A stretch of 64,000 nt of DNA from Nocardia anaemiae NBRC 100462 (GTDB lineage Bacteria; Actinomycetota; Actinomycetes; Mycobacteriales; Mycobacteriaceae): contig NZ_BDAZ01000010.1 in NCBI RefSeq assembly GCF_001612725.1, positions 36,580 through 100,579 on the forward strand, read 5' to 3'. Below the pieces are notes generated by a model. The model was not told the origin of the DNA. It searched no databases and saw nothing but the letters and a program-made list of their open reading frames with translations. The translations under genes and the position numbers were made by a program. Positions within the stretch are counted from its first letter, which is position 1; each line of letters opens with the position of its first letter. Shown piece after piece: positions 8,296-17,837 of this stretch.

Positions 8296-8841
8296 TCAGA
8301 CGCCGTCGCGCTGGATCCGCAGCGCGGTGATGGTCGCGGCCAATCCCTCGTACTGATTGATGAGCAGAACGATTTCGATCAGGCTGCGCTCGTCGTAATG
8401 CTCGGCAAGGGCGGACCAGGTGGCGTCGTCGATATCGCGGGTCTCGACCAACTTGTCGACCGCGGTGAGCAGCGCGCGATGCTTGTCCGACCATCCGTCG
8501 GCGGCGGGTCCGGTGCGAACTCGGTCCAGGATTTCCGGCGTGACACCGGCCCGCCTGCCGAGGCGAATGTGATGGTCCATCTCGTAGGCGCAGTCGCGCA
8601 GCTCGGCGACGCGCAGGATGACCAGCTCGGATTCATGTCGGGGCAGTCGGCCGCCCGGCATCAACCGTCCGGAGAAGTGCAGCCAGCCGCGGAACAATCC
8701 CCCGGTGCGGCCGAGTGTGCTGAACAGATGTGCGTCGTCGGTGCCCGCCGCACGCGAAAGTATCTGCCAGACAACCCAATTGACCGGACCGAGCTCCCGG
8801 AGCCGACCGGGTGAAATGCGTGGTTGCAACGCCGAAACCAT
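8296..8841 (-). CDS. Carboxymuconolactone decarboxylase/AhpD-like protein
   Basis: A 181-residue all-helical protein of the CMD family. The core motif is ESELVILRVAELRDCAYEMDHHI; AhpD-type enzymes have a CxxC here, but this protein keeps only one Cys followed by EMDHH, so a thiol-disulfide peroxidase cycle is unlikely without a partner. A homologue of this type (Rv0464c) lies between lpdC and ramB in M. tuberculosis, the same relative order as here. The start ATG 8841 has AAGGAGG 7 nt upstream. Catalytic role unknown. Confidence 0.8.
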   Translation of the reverse strand: MVSALQPRISPGRLRELGPVNWVVWQILSRAAGTDDAHLFSTLGRTGGLFRGWLHFSGRLMPGGRLPRHESELVILRVAELRDCAYEMDHHIRLGRRAGVTPEILDRVRTGPAADGWSDKHRALLTAVDKLVETRDIDDATWSALAEHYDERSLIEIVLLINQYEGLAATITALRIQRDGV

Positions 8842-9048
8842 GCCTGTGCCTCCTTGTCCGCCGCCGGTAGCGGGGTCCGTCCTGCCGGACCGAATCCGAG
8901 CGTACTAGCGGGTAGGTCCGCGATCGGCGGGTCGGCGGTACCGAGTTGCGCTTTCCGGTGGTCTTCGCGGCGACGGCGGGTCATCATCAGTACCGGCGCG
9001 GTGGATGTGGGGCGCCGGGGTGAACCGGATGAGGGTAGGAAATACGCG

Positions 9049-9930
9049 ATGCTGGTGAAGATCAAGACCGGAACGATTCTCTCCGGGGCCGAACAGGAGT
9101 TCGTGGAATGCCTGCGGTTGTATCCGACGACCGCTGTCGCATTGATCGGTCTCGAGGTCGGCGATCATGGATCTCGTCGGGTCGACGCGGTCATCCTGAC
9201 CCCGCGCGGCATTACCGTGGCCGATATCAAGGGCTTTCGGCGCCGCCAGAGCGGGATTCTGAACATTCCGGGCGACGGTCGGTGGACGATCAGCGCCGAG
9301 CCCGCCGACCTGGACGAGGAGATCTCCGGCAATCCGGTCGATCAGCTGGAACACAGTGTGCATGCGGTGAAGACCCGGCTGGAGCGGGCGCTGATCGATC
9401 CCGGCCACATCTGCGGCGCCGTCGTGCTCGTGCCGTTCCGCGGGGTCGCGGTGCGGCCTGCCCGGACCAACCTGCGCCCCGGCCTGGATGTCCTCGTCTC
9501 GAATGCCCGTGACGCGACCGAACTGCGCATCTACCTCGAGGGTTTCTCCGCTGGACCGCGCAGCTGGACCGCGGATCGGGTCGTCGCCGCCTGCGATGCG
9601 CTCGGCGCCGAAAAGCCTTCGCGCGCCGAGTTGCTCGCCGACGGCTTCGACGAGGTGCAGCCGAAAGCGCCGTCGCTCTCGGCGCGGGAGATGCGCCAGC
9701 ATGTCATCCCCGCGCCGCTGCCGCCGAGTAAGCGGCAGACGGCGGCGGGGTGGGTGGTCTTCGCGGCCGCGCTGGTCGGAATGGTGGTGGTGCTCATCGT
9801 GATCGCGAGTTCGCTCGCGCACGATTCGGCCGATCCGGCCCGCGAACCGAATACCTCGACACCGAGCGTGACGCCCTCGCCGCCGCCGTACCATCCGACC
9901 CCGTGCTGGCCCCTGCAGACCAACTGCTGA
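9049..9930 (+). CDS. NERD-domain protein with C-terminal membrane anchor
   Basis: A 293-residue protein. Residues about 1-130 match the nuclease-related domain (NERD): an N-terminal GAEQEFVECL helix, then RRVDAVILTPRGITVADIKG, which corresponds to the Asp and Glu/Asp-x-Lys core of restriction-endonuclease-like folds. Near residue 240 there is one strong membrane segment (GWVVFAAALVGMVVVLIVIA), followed by a short Pro/Ser/Thr-rich tail with two Cys, probably outside the cell. The domain would therefore face the cytosol at the membrane. A nuclease or signalling role is known only by analogy. ATG 9049 is chosen because the domain begins there and GGGTAGGA precedes it. Confidence 0.72.
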   Translation: MLVKIKTGTILSGAEQEFVECLRLYPTTAVALIGLEVGDHGSRRVDAVILTPRGITVADIKGFRRRQSGILNIPGDGRWTISAEPADLDEEISGNPVDQLEHSVHAVKTRLERALIDPGHICGAVVLVPFRGVAVRPARTNLRPGLDVLVSNARDATELRIYLEGFSAGPRSWTADRVVAACDALGAEKPSRAELLADGFDEVQPKAPSLSAREMRQHVIPAPLPPSKRQTAAGWVVFAAALVGMVVVLIVIASSLAHDSADPAREPNTSTPSVTPSPPPYHPTPCWPLQTNC

Positions 9931-11760
9931 TCAGAACGCGGCTTCGTCCAGCTCCATGATGTCGTTATCGATCGCGGCGATAATGTTCTTCACCGCTGTC
10001 AATTCCGGCAGCACGTTCTTCGCGAAATAGCTTGCGACGGCGACCTTTCCGGAATAGAACGCCCGATCCTTCTCCGGTGCTTCGGCAGCCAGTGCGGCGG
10101 CCGCGATCTCGGCCTGCACCAGCAGTCGCCAGGCGATGAGCAGATCGCCGACCGCGAGCAGGAAGCGCACCGAACCGAGTCCGACCTTGTACAGCTGCTT
10201 CGGATCCTGTTGGGACGCCATCAGATAGCCGGTCAGCGTGGCAGCCATCGCCTGCACATCCTCGGCCGCGGTGGCCAGCAGCGCCCGCTCGGTCTCGAAG
10301 CGACTGGTCTTCGCCTCCAGGAAGGCCGCGATCTGCCCGTTGACGTGCGCGAATGCCACGCCCTTATCCCGAATGATCTTGCGGAAGAAGAAATCCTGCG
10401 CTTGGATCGCGGTGGTGCCCTCGTAGAGCGAGTCGATCTTCGCATCGCGGATGTACTGCTCGGTCGGGTAATCCTGCAGATAGCCCGAACCGCCGAGTGT
10501 CTGCAGCGATTCGGTCAGATATTGGTAGGCCCGCTCGGAACCGACGCCCTTGACGATCGGCAGCAGCAGATCGTCGACCCGGTGCGCCAATTCGGCATCG
10601 GCACCCGAAACAAGTTGCGCCACATCGGCATTCTGGTGGGCCGCGGTGTAAAGGTATACCGCGCGCAGACCTTCGGCGTAGGCCTTCTGCATAGCCAGCG
10701 AACGCCGCACATCCGGGTGGTGGGTAGTGGTGACGCGCGGAGCGGCCTTATCCGTCATCTGCGTCAGGTCCGCACCCTGCACGCGCTGTTTGGCGTATTC
10801 GAGCGCATTGAGGTAACCGGTCGACAGGGTGCCGGTGGACTTGATGCCGACCACCATGCGGGCGTTCTCGATCACCTGGAACATCTGCGCGATGCCGTTG
10901 TGCACCTCGCCGACCAGCCAGCCCTTTGCGGGCACATCGGTCGCGCCGAAGGTCAGCTCACAGGTGGGCGAGGACTTCAGACCCATCTTGTGTTCGACGC
11001 CGGTCACATAAACGCCATTGCGGTCGCCCAGCTCCAGCGTCTCGTGATCGAACAGGAATTTCGGCACATAGAACAGCGACAGGCCCTTGGTACCTGGACC
11101 GGCGCCCTCCGGGCGAGCCAGTACCAGGTGGAAGACATTCTCGGCGGTCTCACCGACATCACCGCCGGAGATGAAGCGCTTGACGCCCTCGATGTGCCAG
11201 GAGCCGTCCTCCTGTTTGATCGCCTTGGTCCGTCCCGCCCCCACATCCGAACCGGCATCCGGCTCGGTCAGCACCATGGTGCCAGCCCAGCCGCGGTCAT
11301 AACCCTTTGTGGCCCACTGCTTCTGCTGTTCGGTGCCGACATTGAACAGCACCGAGGACATCACCGGCCCCATATTGAAGAAGCTCGCCGCCGGGTTCGC
11401 GCAGGTGAGCATCTCGTTGATCGACCAGACCACCGCGGCGGGCGCGGACGTGCCGCCCATCCCCTCCGGCATGCCGAGCCGACTCCAGTCGGCCTCGTGC
11501 ACCGCCTGGACGGTCTTGCGTAGCGGTTCGGGCACTGAAATCGAGAAGGTGGCCGGATCGTAGACGACCGGATCACGGTCGGCCGCGGCGAACGATTCCG
11601 CCACCGGTCCCTCGGCCAGCCGCTTCACCTCGGCCAGGATCTCCCGCACGGTTTCCGAATCGAGATCGCCGTAGGCACCCGTATCAAGGAGTTTGTCCAG
11701 TTCTAATACCTCGAACAGATTGAACTCGATATCCCGAACGTTCGCCTTGTAGTGACCCAC
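9931..11760 (-). CDS. fadE5: Acyl-CoA dehydrogenase, FadE5-like
   Basis: A 609-residue acyl-CoA dehydrogenase of the enlarged mycobacterial type, matching M. tuberculosis FadE5 (611 aa) from [10 protein letters not shown] to the C-terminal [12 protein letters not shown]. Visible are the flavin-binding [14 protein letters not shown], the catalytic Glu in [15 protein letters not shown], and the extra C-terminal domain that long-chain family members carry. It performs the first dehydrogenation of β-oxidation, accepting a broad range of chain lengths in FadE5. GTG 11760 has AGGAGG 4 nt upstream. It converges with the NERD gene and is divergent from urtA, from which it is separated by a 390-bp regulatory gap. 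Confidence 0.92.
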   Translation of the reverse strand: MGHYKANVRDIEFNLFEVLELDKLLDTGAYGDLDSETVREILAEVKRLAEGPVAESFAAADRDPVVYDPATFSISVPEPLRKTVQAVHEADWSRLGMPEGMGGTSAPAAVVWSINEMLTCANPAASFFNMGPVMSSVLFNVGTEQQKQWATKGYDRGWAGTMVLTEPDAGSDVGAGRTKAIKQEDGSWHIEGVKRFISGGDVGETAENVFHLVLARPEGAGPGTKGLSLFYVPKFLFDHETLELGDRNGVYVTGVEHKMGLKSSPTCELTFGATDVPAKGWLVGEVHNGIAQMFQVIENARMVVGIKSTGTLSTGYLNALEYAKQRVQGADLTQMTDKAAPRVTTTHHPDVRRSLAMQKAYAEGLRAVYLYTAAHQNADVAQLVSGADAELAHRVDDLLLPIVKGVGSERAYQYLTESLQTLGGSGYLQDYPTEQYIRDAKIDSLYEGTTAIQAQDFFFRKIIRDKGVAFAHVNGQIAAFLEAKTSRFETERALLATAAEDVQAMAATLTGYLMASQQDPKQLYKVGLGSVRFLLAVGDLLIAWRLLVQAEIAAAALAAEAPEKDRAFYSGKVAVASYFAKNVLPELTAVKNIIAAIDNDIMELDEAAF

Positions 11761-12150
11761 CGGTCCTCCTCGGACTCACGCCTCCACGACCGGGCAGCCG
11801 CGGAATCGGCGTTTTGACGTTGTACAAAAAGAGCCTGCCGTACCGCTGTCTTGCTACGCAACCGTAGGCAGGACGCGGTACTCACAGCGGTTTGCCGAAC
11901 GATTTCTACAAACGTTCACACGACGGAAACGTGCGCAACGGACTCGTCACCGAGAGATATTCCGCCGCAACAACTTCTGTCTAACGTTCGCAGCACGAAT
12001 ACAGCCGTTGTATACAACCCGGTCCACAGGGCCCGTTCGAGCGACCCGCAAGCAGTCGTTACGGCGGCGTGACCGGGGCAAAGGCGGGTGTATTCGACGC
12101 GGCGCACGCAGCGCCGCCGAACACCTGATGAGTGAGAAGGGTGGCGCCCC
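11761..12150. other. Divergent regulatory region between fadE5 and urtA
   Basis: 390 bp with no supportable gene. It contains the GlnR-like box listed separately, and clusters of AT-rich sequence around 11815-11830 and 11950-12015 that may hold the two promoters. Confidence 0.5.
11914..11930 (+). promoter_or_regulatory. GlnR-like box upstream of urtABCDE
   Basis: GTTCAC-N6-GAAAC matches the actinobacterial GlnR half-box (gnTnAC-N6-GaAAc). It lies about 220 bp before urtA, consistent with induction of urea uptake under nitrogen limitation. Only one good half-box pair is seen. Confidence 0.5.
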
Positions 12151-13431
12151 ATGCCAGAATCCCGTGATACCCGTCGATCGCGTTCGCGCCGCGTCGGCAA
12201 GGCGCTGGTCGCGCCGACGGCCGTCGCACTAGCCGGTCTGTTGCTGACCGGCTGTGGCGCCAAGGATGACGCCTCGACCAGCGGCTCCAACGCCTCGTCC
12301 TGCGTCGACACCTCGAAGGACTCGATCAAGATCGGCTCGCTGCACTCGCTGTCGGGCACCATGGCGATCTCCGAAGTCACCGTTGCCAACTCGACCAAGC
12401 TGGCCGTTGACCAGATCAATGCCGCGGGCGGCGTACTCGGCAAAAAGCTCGACCTGGTGTTGGAGGACGGCGCCTCGGATCCGAAGACGTTCGCGGAGAA
12501 GGCCGAGAAGCTGATCAGCTCCGACTGTGTCGCCGCGGTATTCGGCGGTTGGACCTCGTCTAGCCGCAAGGCCATGAAGCCGAAGTTCGAGAGCCTGAAT
12601 TCGCTGCTCTACTACCCGGTCCAGTACGAGGGGCTGGAGGACAGCAAGAACATCTTCTACACCGGCGCGACCACCAACCAGCAGATCCTGCCCGCGCTGG
12701 ATTATCTGAAGCAGAAGGGCATCAAGTCCCTGTACCTGGTCGGCTCGGACTATGTCTTCCCGCAGACCGCCAACCGGGAGATCAAGGCGTACGCGGCGGC
12801 GAACGGAATCGAAATCAAGGGTGAGGACTACACCCCGCTGGGCTCCACCGATTTCTCCACCATCGTGAACAAGGTCCGCAATGCCAAGGCAGGCGCGGTA
12901 TTCAACACCCTCAATGGCGATTCGAATGTGGCCTTCTTCCGCGAATACACCAACGCCGGCCTGAAAGCCGCTGATATGCCGGTCGTTTCGGTGTCCATCG
13001 CCGAGGAGGAGGTCGCCGGTATCGGCGCGCAGAATATCGCCGGACAGCTGACCGCGTGGAATTACTACCAGACGGTCGACACCCCGGTGAACAAGAAGTT
13101 CGTCGCGGACTACAAGGCCGCATTCGGTGCCGACAAGCCGACCTCGGACCCGATGGAGGCCGCCTACGCCTCGGTCTTCCTGTGGAAGAACACCGTGGAA
13201 AAGGCGAAGTCGTTCAAGGTGGCCGATATTCAGGCCGCGGCCGACGGCGTGACCTTCGAGGCGCCGGAGGGCCTGGTCACGATCAATGGCGCCAACCATC
13301 ACATCACCAAGACCGCCCGCATCGGCGAAATCCGCCCGGACGGACTGATCTACACGGTGTGGGACTCGGGCAAGCCCGTGACGCCGGACCCGTACCTGAC
13401 GTCCTACGACTGGGCCAAGGGCCTCAAGTAG
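12151..13431 (+). CDS. urtA: Urea ABC transporter, substrate-binding lipoprotein
   Basis: A periplasmic-binding-type lipoprotein of 426 residues. An Arg-rich n-region and a hydrophobic stretch end in the lipobox LLTGC (lipidated Cys35). The mature part has the amide/urea-binding fold: [34 protein letters not shown], and [24 protein letters not shown] split over neighbouring segments, which are hallmarks of UrtA. It binds urea outside the membrane and delivers it to UrtBC. The urt gene order and the GlnR-like box support urea rather than branched-chain amino acids; short amides cannot be excluded. Confidence 0.93.
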   Translation: MPESRDTRRSRSRRVGKALVAPTAVALAGLLLTGCGAKDDASTSGSNASSCVDTSKDSIKIGSLHSLSGTMAISEVTVANSTKLAVDQINAAGGVLGKKLDLVLEDGASDPKTFAEKAEKLISSDCVAAVFGGWTSSSRKAMKPKFESLNSLLYYPVQYEGLEDSKNIFYTGATTNQQILPALDYLKQKGIKSLYLVGSDYVFPQTANREIKAYAAANGIEIKGEDYTPLGSTDFSTIVNKVRNAKAGAVFNTLNGDSNVAFFREYTNAGLKAADMPVVSVSIAEEEVAGIGAQNIAGQLTAWNYYQTVDTPVNKKFVADYKAAFGADKPTSDPMEAAYASVFLWKNTVEKAKSFKVADIQAAADGVTFEAPEGLVTINGANHHITKTARIGEIRPDGLIYTVWDSGKPVTPDPYLTSYDWAKGLK

Positions 13432-13440
13432 TCGACCGGC

Positions 13441-13479
13441 GCCGGATGCGGGCTCTGTGAGGGGCAGCCCGCATCCGGC
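13441..13479 (+). repeat. Strong hairpin between urtA and urtB
   Basis: A 14-bp perfect inverted repeat (13441-13454 with 13466-13479; GCCGGATGCGGGCT pairs with its complement) around an 11-nt loop. Such structures after binding-protein genes stabilise the 3' end or partly terminate, giving more binding protein than permease. Confidence 0.7.
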
Positions 13480-13500
13480 CGACCCGTTAGGAATCCGAAT

Positions 13501-14385
13501 ATGGATGTGTTGATCGGCCAGCTCTTCACCGGGCTGAGTCTGGGATCCATTCTTCTGCTTGCGGCGCTGGGCCTTTCGCTGACCTTCGGTCAGATGGGCG
13601 TGATCAACATGGCGCACGGCGAATTCATCATGGCCGGGTGTTACACGACTTATGTTGTGCAGAAGGTCATCTCGTCGGCCGGGGTATCGCTGGTCGTTTC
13701 CTTGCTGATCGGCTTCCTGGTCGGCGGCTTGCTCGGCGCGGCCCTGGAAATGGGTCTGATCCGATGGATGTACGACCGGCCGCTGGACACCCTGCTCGTC
13801 ACCTTCGGTGTGGGACTCGTGCTGCAACAGGCCGCGCGTGACATCTTCGGCGCACCCGCGAAGAACGTGCTCGCACCCGATTGGCTCAGCGGCGGTATCA
13901 CCATTCTCGGCGCGGTGGTACCGAAGACCCGCATCTTCATCCTCGTGCTCGCGGTCGTCGCCGTGACCGCGCTGGCCACCGTGCTCAGAACGACTCCGCT
14001 CGGTCGGCGCATCCGCGCGGTCGTGCAGAACCGCGGTCTGGCGGAGACCAGCGGTGTCTCCAGCCGTGTCACCGATATCAGCACCTTCTTCATCGGCTCC
14101 GGCCTGGCCGGGGTCGCGGGCGTCGCGCTGACCTTGATCGGTTCGACCAGCCCGACCATCGGGCAGAGCTATCTGATCGATGCATTCCTGGTCGTCGTGA
14201 TCGGCGGGCTCGGGCAGATCAAGGGCACCGTGATCGCGGCCTTCGCGCTCGGCCTGCTGAATTCGTATATCGAGTACTCCACGACGGCCTCGATCGCGAA
14301 GGTGATCGTCTTCGTCATCATCGTCATTTTCCTGCAGGTTCGTCCGCAGGGACTATTCACCGTTCGGACGAGGAGTCTGGCATGA
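13501..14385 (+). CDS. urtB: Urea ABC transporter permease
   Basis: A 294-residue inner-membrane permease of the LivH type with about eight hydrophobic segments. It begins MDVLIGQLFTGLSLGSILLL and contains ALGLSLTFGQMGVINMAHGEF, the signature of UrtB/LivH proteins. It forms the translocation path with UrtC. It starts 69 bp after urtA, beyond the hairpin, and its stop overlaps the urtC start by 4 bp (ATGA), implying coupled translation. Confidence 0.92.
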   Translation: MDVLIGQLFTGLSLGSILLLAALGLSLTFGQMGVINMAHGEFIMAGCYTTYVVQKVISSAGVSLVVSLLIGFLVGGLLGAALEMGLIRWMYDRPLDTLLVTFGVGLVLQQAARDIFGAPAKNVLAPDWLSGGITILGAVVPKTRIFILVLAVVAVTALATVLRTTPLGRRIRAVVQNRGLAETSGVSSRVTDISTFFIGSGLAGVAGVALTLIGSTSPTIGQSYLIDAFLVVVIGGLGQIKGTVIAAFALGLLNSYIEYSTTASIAKVIVFVIIVIFLQVRPQGLFTVRTRSLA

Positions 14386-15530
14386 CCACACTCGGACAAC
14401 GTTGGCGCGCACATCCTTCCGTGACCGCGTGGGGCGGCTTCGTCGTGGCCGCGATCCTGCTGTTCGCGGTAGCGCCCGCCGTGCTCAGCGATTTCCGGCT
14501 CAACCTGCTCGCCAAATTCCTGTGCTTCGCGATCGTGGCGGCGGGCATCGGATTGGCTTGGGGCCGTGGTGGAATGCTCACGCTCGGGCAGGGCGTTTTC
14601 TTCGGCATCGGCGCGTACATCATGGCGATGCATCTGCAGATGGCCGATGCGGCCCGGCTGCACAATGAGGTTCCGGAGTTCATGGAGATCGCCGGTATTC
14701 GCGAATTACCCTCGTTCTGGCGGCCTTTCGCGTCGGCTCCGGTCGCACTGATCGGCATTCTGGTGCTGCCCGCGCTGATCGCGGCGGCACTCGGCTACGG
14801 CGTATTCAAGCGTCGGGTCAAGGGCACGTATTTCGCGATCCTGAGTCAGGCATTGGCCGCGGCACTCGCGATTCTGCTGACCGGACAGCAGAAGATCGGC
14901 GGGTTCACCGGATTGTCGGACTTCCGTGCGTTCTTCGGCTTCAAGCTCTCGGATCCGGTCAACCGGCAGATGCTGTTCTTCATCACGGCGGGCACCTTGT
15001 TGTTGGTGGTCGCCGCGGTGCGCCAACTCATGCACAGTCGCTACGGCGAATTGCTCATAGCCGTGCGTGATCAGGAGGAACGGGTGCGCTTCCTCGGCTA
15101 CGACCCGGCCGATATCAAGATCGTGGCCTATGTCGCGGCGGCATTCTTCGCGGGTATCGCGGGTGCGCTGTTCACCCCGATTGTCGGCATCATCTCGCCC
15201 GCCGATATCGGCGTCGTGCCATCCATCGCATTCATAATCGGTGTCGCGATAGGCGGACGGACCACGCTGCTCGGGCCGGTACTCGGCGCGATCGGCGTGG
15301 CCTGGGCGCAGACGGCGCTCTCGGAGGAGTTCCCGTCCAGCTGGACCTATCTGCAGGGTGTGCTGTTCATCGTGGTCGTCGGATTCATTCCGGCGGGTCT
15401 CGCCGGGGTGTGGCCGATGTTGAAGGGGTTGCGGGACAGTAGGTTTCGCAACGCATCCGCGCCTGCTCCGGTGCTGGTCGATGAACCGCTACCCGAAGTC
15501 GTGACCGAGGAGAAGGTGGAATCCCGATGA
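14382..15530 (+). CDS. urtC: Urea ABC transporter permease
   Basis: The second, LivM-like permease, 382 residues. After an N-terminal hydrophobic segment it shows GLAWGRGGMLTLGQGVFFGIGAYIM, and in the C-terminal half a cytoplasmic coupling segment, RYGELLIAVRDQEERVRFLGYDP. I chose ATG 14382, which overlaps the urtB stop, because the longer in-frame reading upstream lies entirely inside urtB. It ends with a polar tail and overlaps urtD by 4 bp. Confidence 0.92.
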   Translation: MTTLGQRWRAHPSVTAWGGFVVAAILLFAVAPAVLSDFRLNLLAKFLCFAIVAAGIGLAWGRGGMLTLGQGVFFGIGAYIMAMHLQMADAARLHNEVPEFMEIAGIRELPSFWRPFASAPVALIGILVLPALIAAALGYGVFKRRVKGTYFAILSQALAAALAILLTGQQKIGGFTGLSDFRAFFGFKLSDPVNRQMLFFITAGTLLLVVAAVRQLMHSRYGELLIAVRDQEERVRFLGYDPADIKIVAYVAAAFFAGIAGALFTPIVGIISPADIGVVPSIAFIIGVAIGGRTTLLGPVLGAIGVAWAQTALSEEFPSSWTYLQGVLFIVVVGFIPAGLAGVWPMLKGLRDSRFRNASAPAPVLVDEPLPEVVTEEKVESR

Positions 15531-16369
15531 ATGCGCACGACCCGAAGCCGGGCGGCAATGCGGGCATGTCGAGCGAATATCTCGAAATCCGCGGTCTCTC
15601 GGTGAGTTTCGACGGATTCAAAGCGGTCTCCGATGTGGATCTCACTGTGCTGCAAGGTGATCTGCGGTTCCTGATCGGCCCCAATGGCGCGGGTAAGACC
15701 ACACTCATCGATGCGATCACCGGTCTGGTGCCCGCCACCGGATCCGCGCAGAAGTCCGGCGTCGAATTCCTCGGCAAGAAGGTGCACCAGATCGCCAGGC
15801 TCGGCATCGGTCGAACCTTCCAGACGGCAAGCGTTTTCGAGCAACTCAGTGTGCTGCAGAATCTCGATATCGCCGCGGGCGCGGGGCGTTCGGCGCTGAC
15901 GCTGTTGCGCCGCCGCAAATCGGTATTGCCGAGTATCGAAGAGGCACTGGATATCACCGGGCTCGGCGAGCTGCGCGATAAGCCCGCCGGTGTGCTGGCG
16001 CACGGACAGAAGCAGTGGCTGGAGATCGGCATGCTGCTGGTGCAGAACGCCTCGGTGCTGCTGCTCGACGAACCCGTCGCTGGGATGAGCGCCGAGGAGC
16101 GTGAGGAGACCGGAAATCTGTTGCGGCGCATCGGCGGTGAACGCATTGTCATTGTGGTCGAGCATGATATGGATTTCATGCGGTCATTCGCGACCTCGGT
16201 CACCGTGCTGGCCGCGGGCAAGATACTCAGTGAGGGCACCGTCGAACAGGTGCAGGCCGATCCGAAGGTGCAGGAGGTCTACCTCGGAACCGCGGCGGCC
16301 ATCGGCACAGAACTCGAAGACGCGCAGACCGCGCAGGAGCTGACCGCGAAGGAGTCCGCCGATGTTTGA
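15527..16369 (+). CDS. urtD: Urea ABC transporter ATP-binding protein
   Basis: A 280-residue ABC ATPase of the LivG/UrtD type. Walker A is GPNGAGKTT at residues 51-59. The signature region reads VLAHGQKQWLEIGMLL, the AHGQKQWLEI form that is specific for UrtD, followed by Walker B VLLLDEPVAGMS. It powers urea import together with UrtE in the cytosol. It overlaps urtC by 4 bp and urtE by 8 bp. Confidence 0.93.
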   Translation: MNAHDPKPGGNAGMSSEYLEIRGLSVSFDGFKAVSDVDLTVLQGDLRFLIGPNGAGKTTLIDAITGLVPATGSAQKSGVEFLGKKVHQIARLGIGRTFQTASVFEQLSVLQNLDIAAGAGRSALTLLRRRKSVLPSIEEALDITGLGELRDKPAGVLAHGQKQWLEIGMLLVQNASVLLLDEPVAGMSAEEREETGNLLRRIGGERIVIVVEHDMDFMRSFATSVTVLAAGKILSEGTVEQVQADPKVQEVYLGTAAAIGTELEDAQTAQELTAKESADV

Positions 16370-17054
16370 GCTCATCGACATCCATTCGGGTTACGGCCGG
16401 ACCGAGGTGATCCACGGCGTCTCGATCACCGTTCCGGACGATAGTGTGGTGGCGATCATGGGGCACAACGGCGCGGGTAAGACCACGCTGCTGCGTACGG
16501 CAGTCGGCCTGATCGGCACCAAATCCGGACAGATCAACTTCAACGGTGAGTCGATCACCAAGATGTCGCCGTCGCGTCGCGTCAAACGCGGTATCGCGTA
16601 TGTGCCGCAGGGACAGCAGAGTTTTCCGCAACTGACCACCGCCGAGAATCTGCAGGTCGTCGCCGACGGCCGCAAACGCGGTAAGGCATTGATCGACGAA
16701 TCGCTGGATCTGTTTCCCGCACTGCGCGAACTGTTGAATCGCAAGGCGGGCCTGCTCTCCGGCGGCCAGCGCCAGCAATTGGCCATCGCGAGGGCGCTGA
16801 TCACCGAGCCGAAGCTGCTGATCCTCGATGAGCCGACCGAGGGCATCCAGCCGTCGGTGGTCGCCGAAATCGAGCGCACCATAATCGATTTGACCGAGCG
16901 TGGCGGACTCAGCGTGCTGCTGGTGGAACAGCACATCGGGTTCGCACTGCAAGCGGCGCAACGCTATTACGTCCTGCAGTCCGGCCGCGTCACGTCCACC
17001 GGCGACGGCGGAGCGGGCGCGGAGACCTCGGTCCGCTCGGCGATGGCGATCTGA
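16362..17054 (+). CDS. urtE: Urea ABC transporter ATP-binding protein
   Basis: A 230-residue LivF-type ATPase: Walker A GHNGAGKTT at about residues 34-42, signature LLSGGQRQQLAIARAL, Walker B LLILDEPTEGIQPS. It is the last gene of the urea transporter and ends 10 bp before the GntR gene, which may be part of the same transcript. No urease genes lie in the window. Confidence 0.93.
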   Translation: MFELIDIHSGYGRTEVIHGVSITVPDDSVVAIMGHNGAGKTTLLRTAVGLIGTKSGQINFNGESITKMSPSRRVKRGIAYVPQGQQSFPQLTTAENLQVVADGRKRGKALIDESLDLFPALRELLNRKAGLLSGGQRQQLAIARALITEPKLLILDEPTEGIQPSVVAEIERTIIDLTERGGLSVLLVEQHIGFALQAAQRYYVLQSGRVTSTGDGGAGAETSVRSAMAI

Positions 17055-17064
17055 GCTGGCCGCC

Positions 17065-17769
17065 ATGACGCGCAGGGGTCGGGTTCCGCTCAGCGAGCGG
17101 GTCTACGAATCGCTGCGGCGGGACCTGGCCACGGGGGCGATCGTGCCCACCGAACGGCTCGGCGAGGAACGCCTTGCCGAGATCTACGGGGTTTCGCGCA
17201 CCCCCGTGCGGGAAGCGCTCGCCCGGCTGCAGGCCGACGGACTTGTGCAGCGGCACGCCGATGGGCTGTATCCGTATCGACCGCGATTGGCGGAGCTGGA
17301 CAATCTGTTCGAGTTGCGGATTGTGTTGGAGACCAGGGGAATTCAGCGCGTCATCGGTATCGGTGACGAACCCGCACCGGCACACGATTCGGCGCTGGTG
17401 CGCGCGGAACTCGATATCTGGCGCGCATTCCGCGACGATCCGCCCGAACCGGGACCCGCACTGGTCGCCGCGGACGAGCAGTTCCACACGACTCTGCTCG
17501 CGGCGGCGGGCAATACGGCGCTGGCGGACGCACTCACCGGCGTGTACGTCCGGGTCCGCCCGGTCCGCACCCTCGACCTGCCGACGCCGGAGCGGATCGC
17601 CACCATGACCGCCGAGCACATCGCGATCGCCGAACACCTGCTCGCCGGTGCTCCGGATGCCGCGCTGCGCACCCTCACCGCACACATAGGTAGCTCGCGA
17701 AAGCACGTGCTCGCGCGTGCCCAGCAGGCGATCGAGTTCACCAAACTCTCACGCGCCGTGCGGGATTGA
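17065..17769 (+). CDS. GntR-family (FadR/FCD) transcriptional regulator
   Basis: A 234-residue regulator. An N-terminal winged helix (LSERVYESLRRDLATGAIVPTE, then GVSRTPVREALARLQADG) is followed by an FCD-type all-helical ligand domain with metal-binding His/Asp candidates (DEQFHTTLLAAAGN, EHIAIAEHLLAG). It lies 10 bp behind urtE on the same strand, so it may regulate the urt operon or respond to a nitrogen compound; that role is inferred only from position. The ATG 17065 start is supported by the onset of the HTH domain. Confidence 0.85.
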   Translation: MTRRGRVPLSERVYESLRRDLATGAIVPTERLGEERLAEIYGVSRTPVREALARLQADGLVQRHADGLYPYRPRLAELDNLFELRIVLETRGIQRVIGIGDEPAPAHDSALVRAELDIWRAFRDDPPEPGPALVAADEQFHTTLLAAAGNTALADALTGVYVRVRPVRTLDLPTPERIATMTAEHIAIAEHLLAGAPDAALRTLTAHIGSSRKHVLARAQQAIEFTKLSRAVRD

Positions 17770-17837
17770 CGCTTCGGCCAGCGGTCGCGTTACGCGGAAC
17801 CCGAGCAACGTCGATGCCATGGGCGGCGAAAAGGCAG

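Noticed and set aside
8296..8841. CMD-like protein as an AhpD alkylhydroperoxidase
   Set aside because: The CxxC redox pair is not present (only one Cys before EMDHH).
12229..13827. 532-codon minus-strand frame opposite urtA
   Set aside because: Covers urtA and the start of urtB; no domain-like features, Arg/Gln/His-rich shadow composition.
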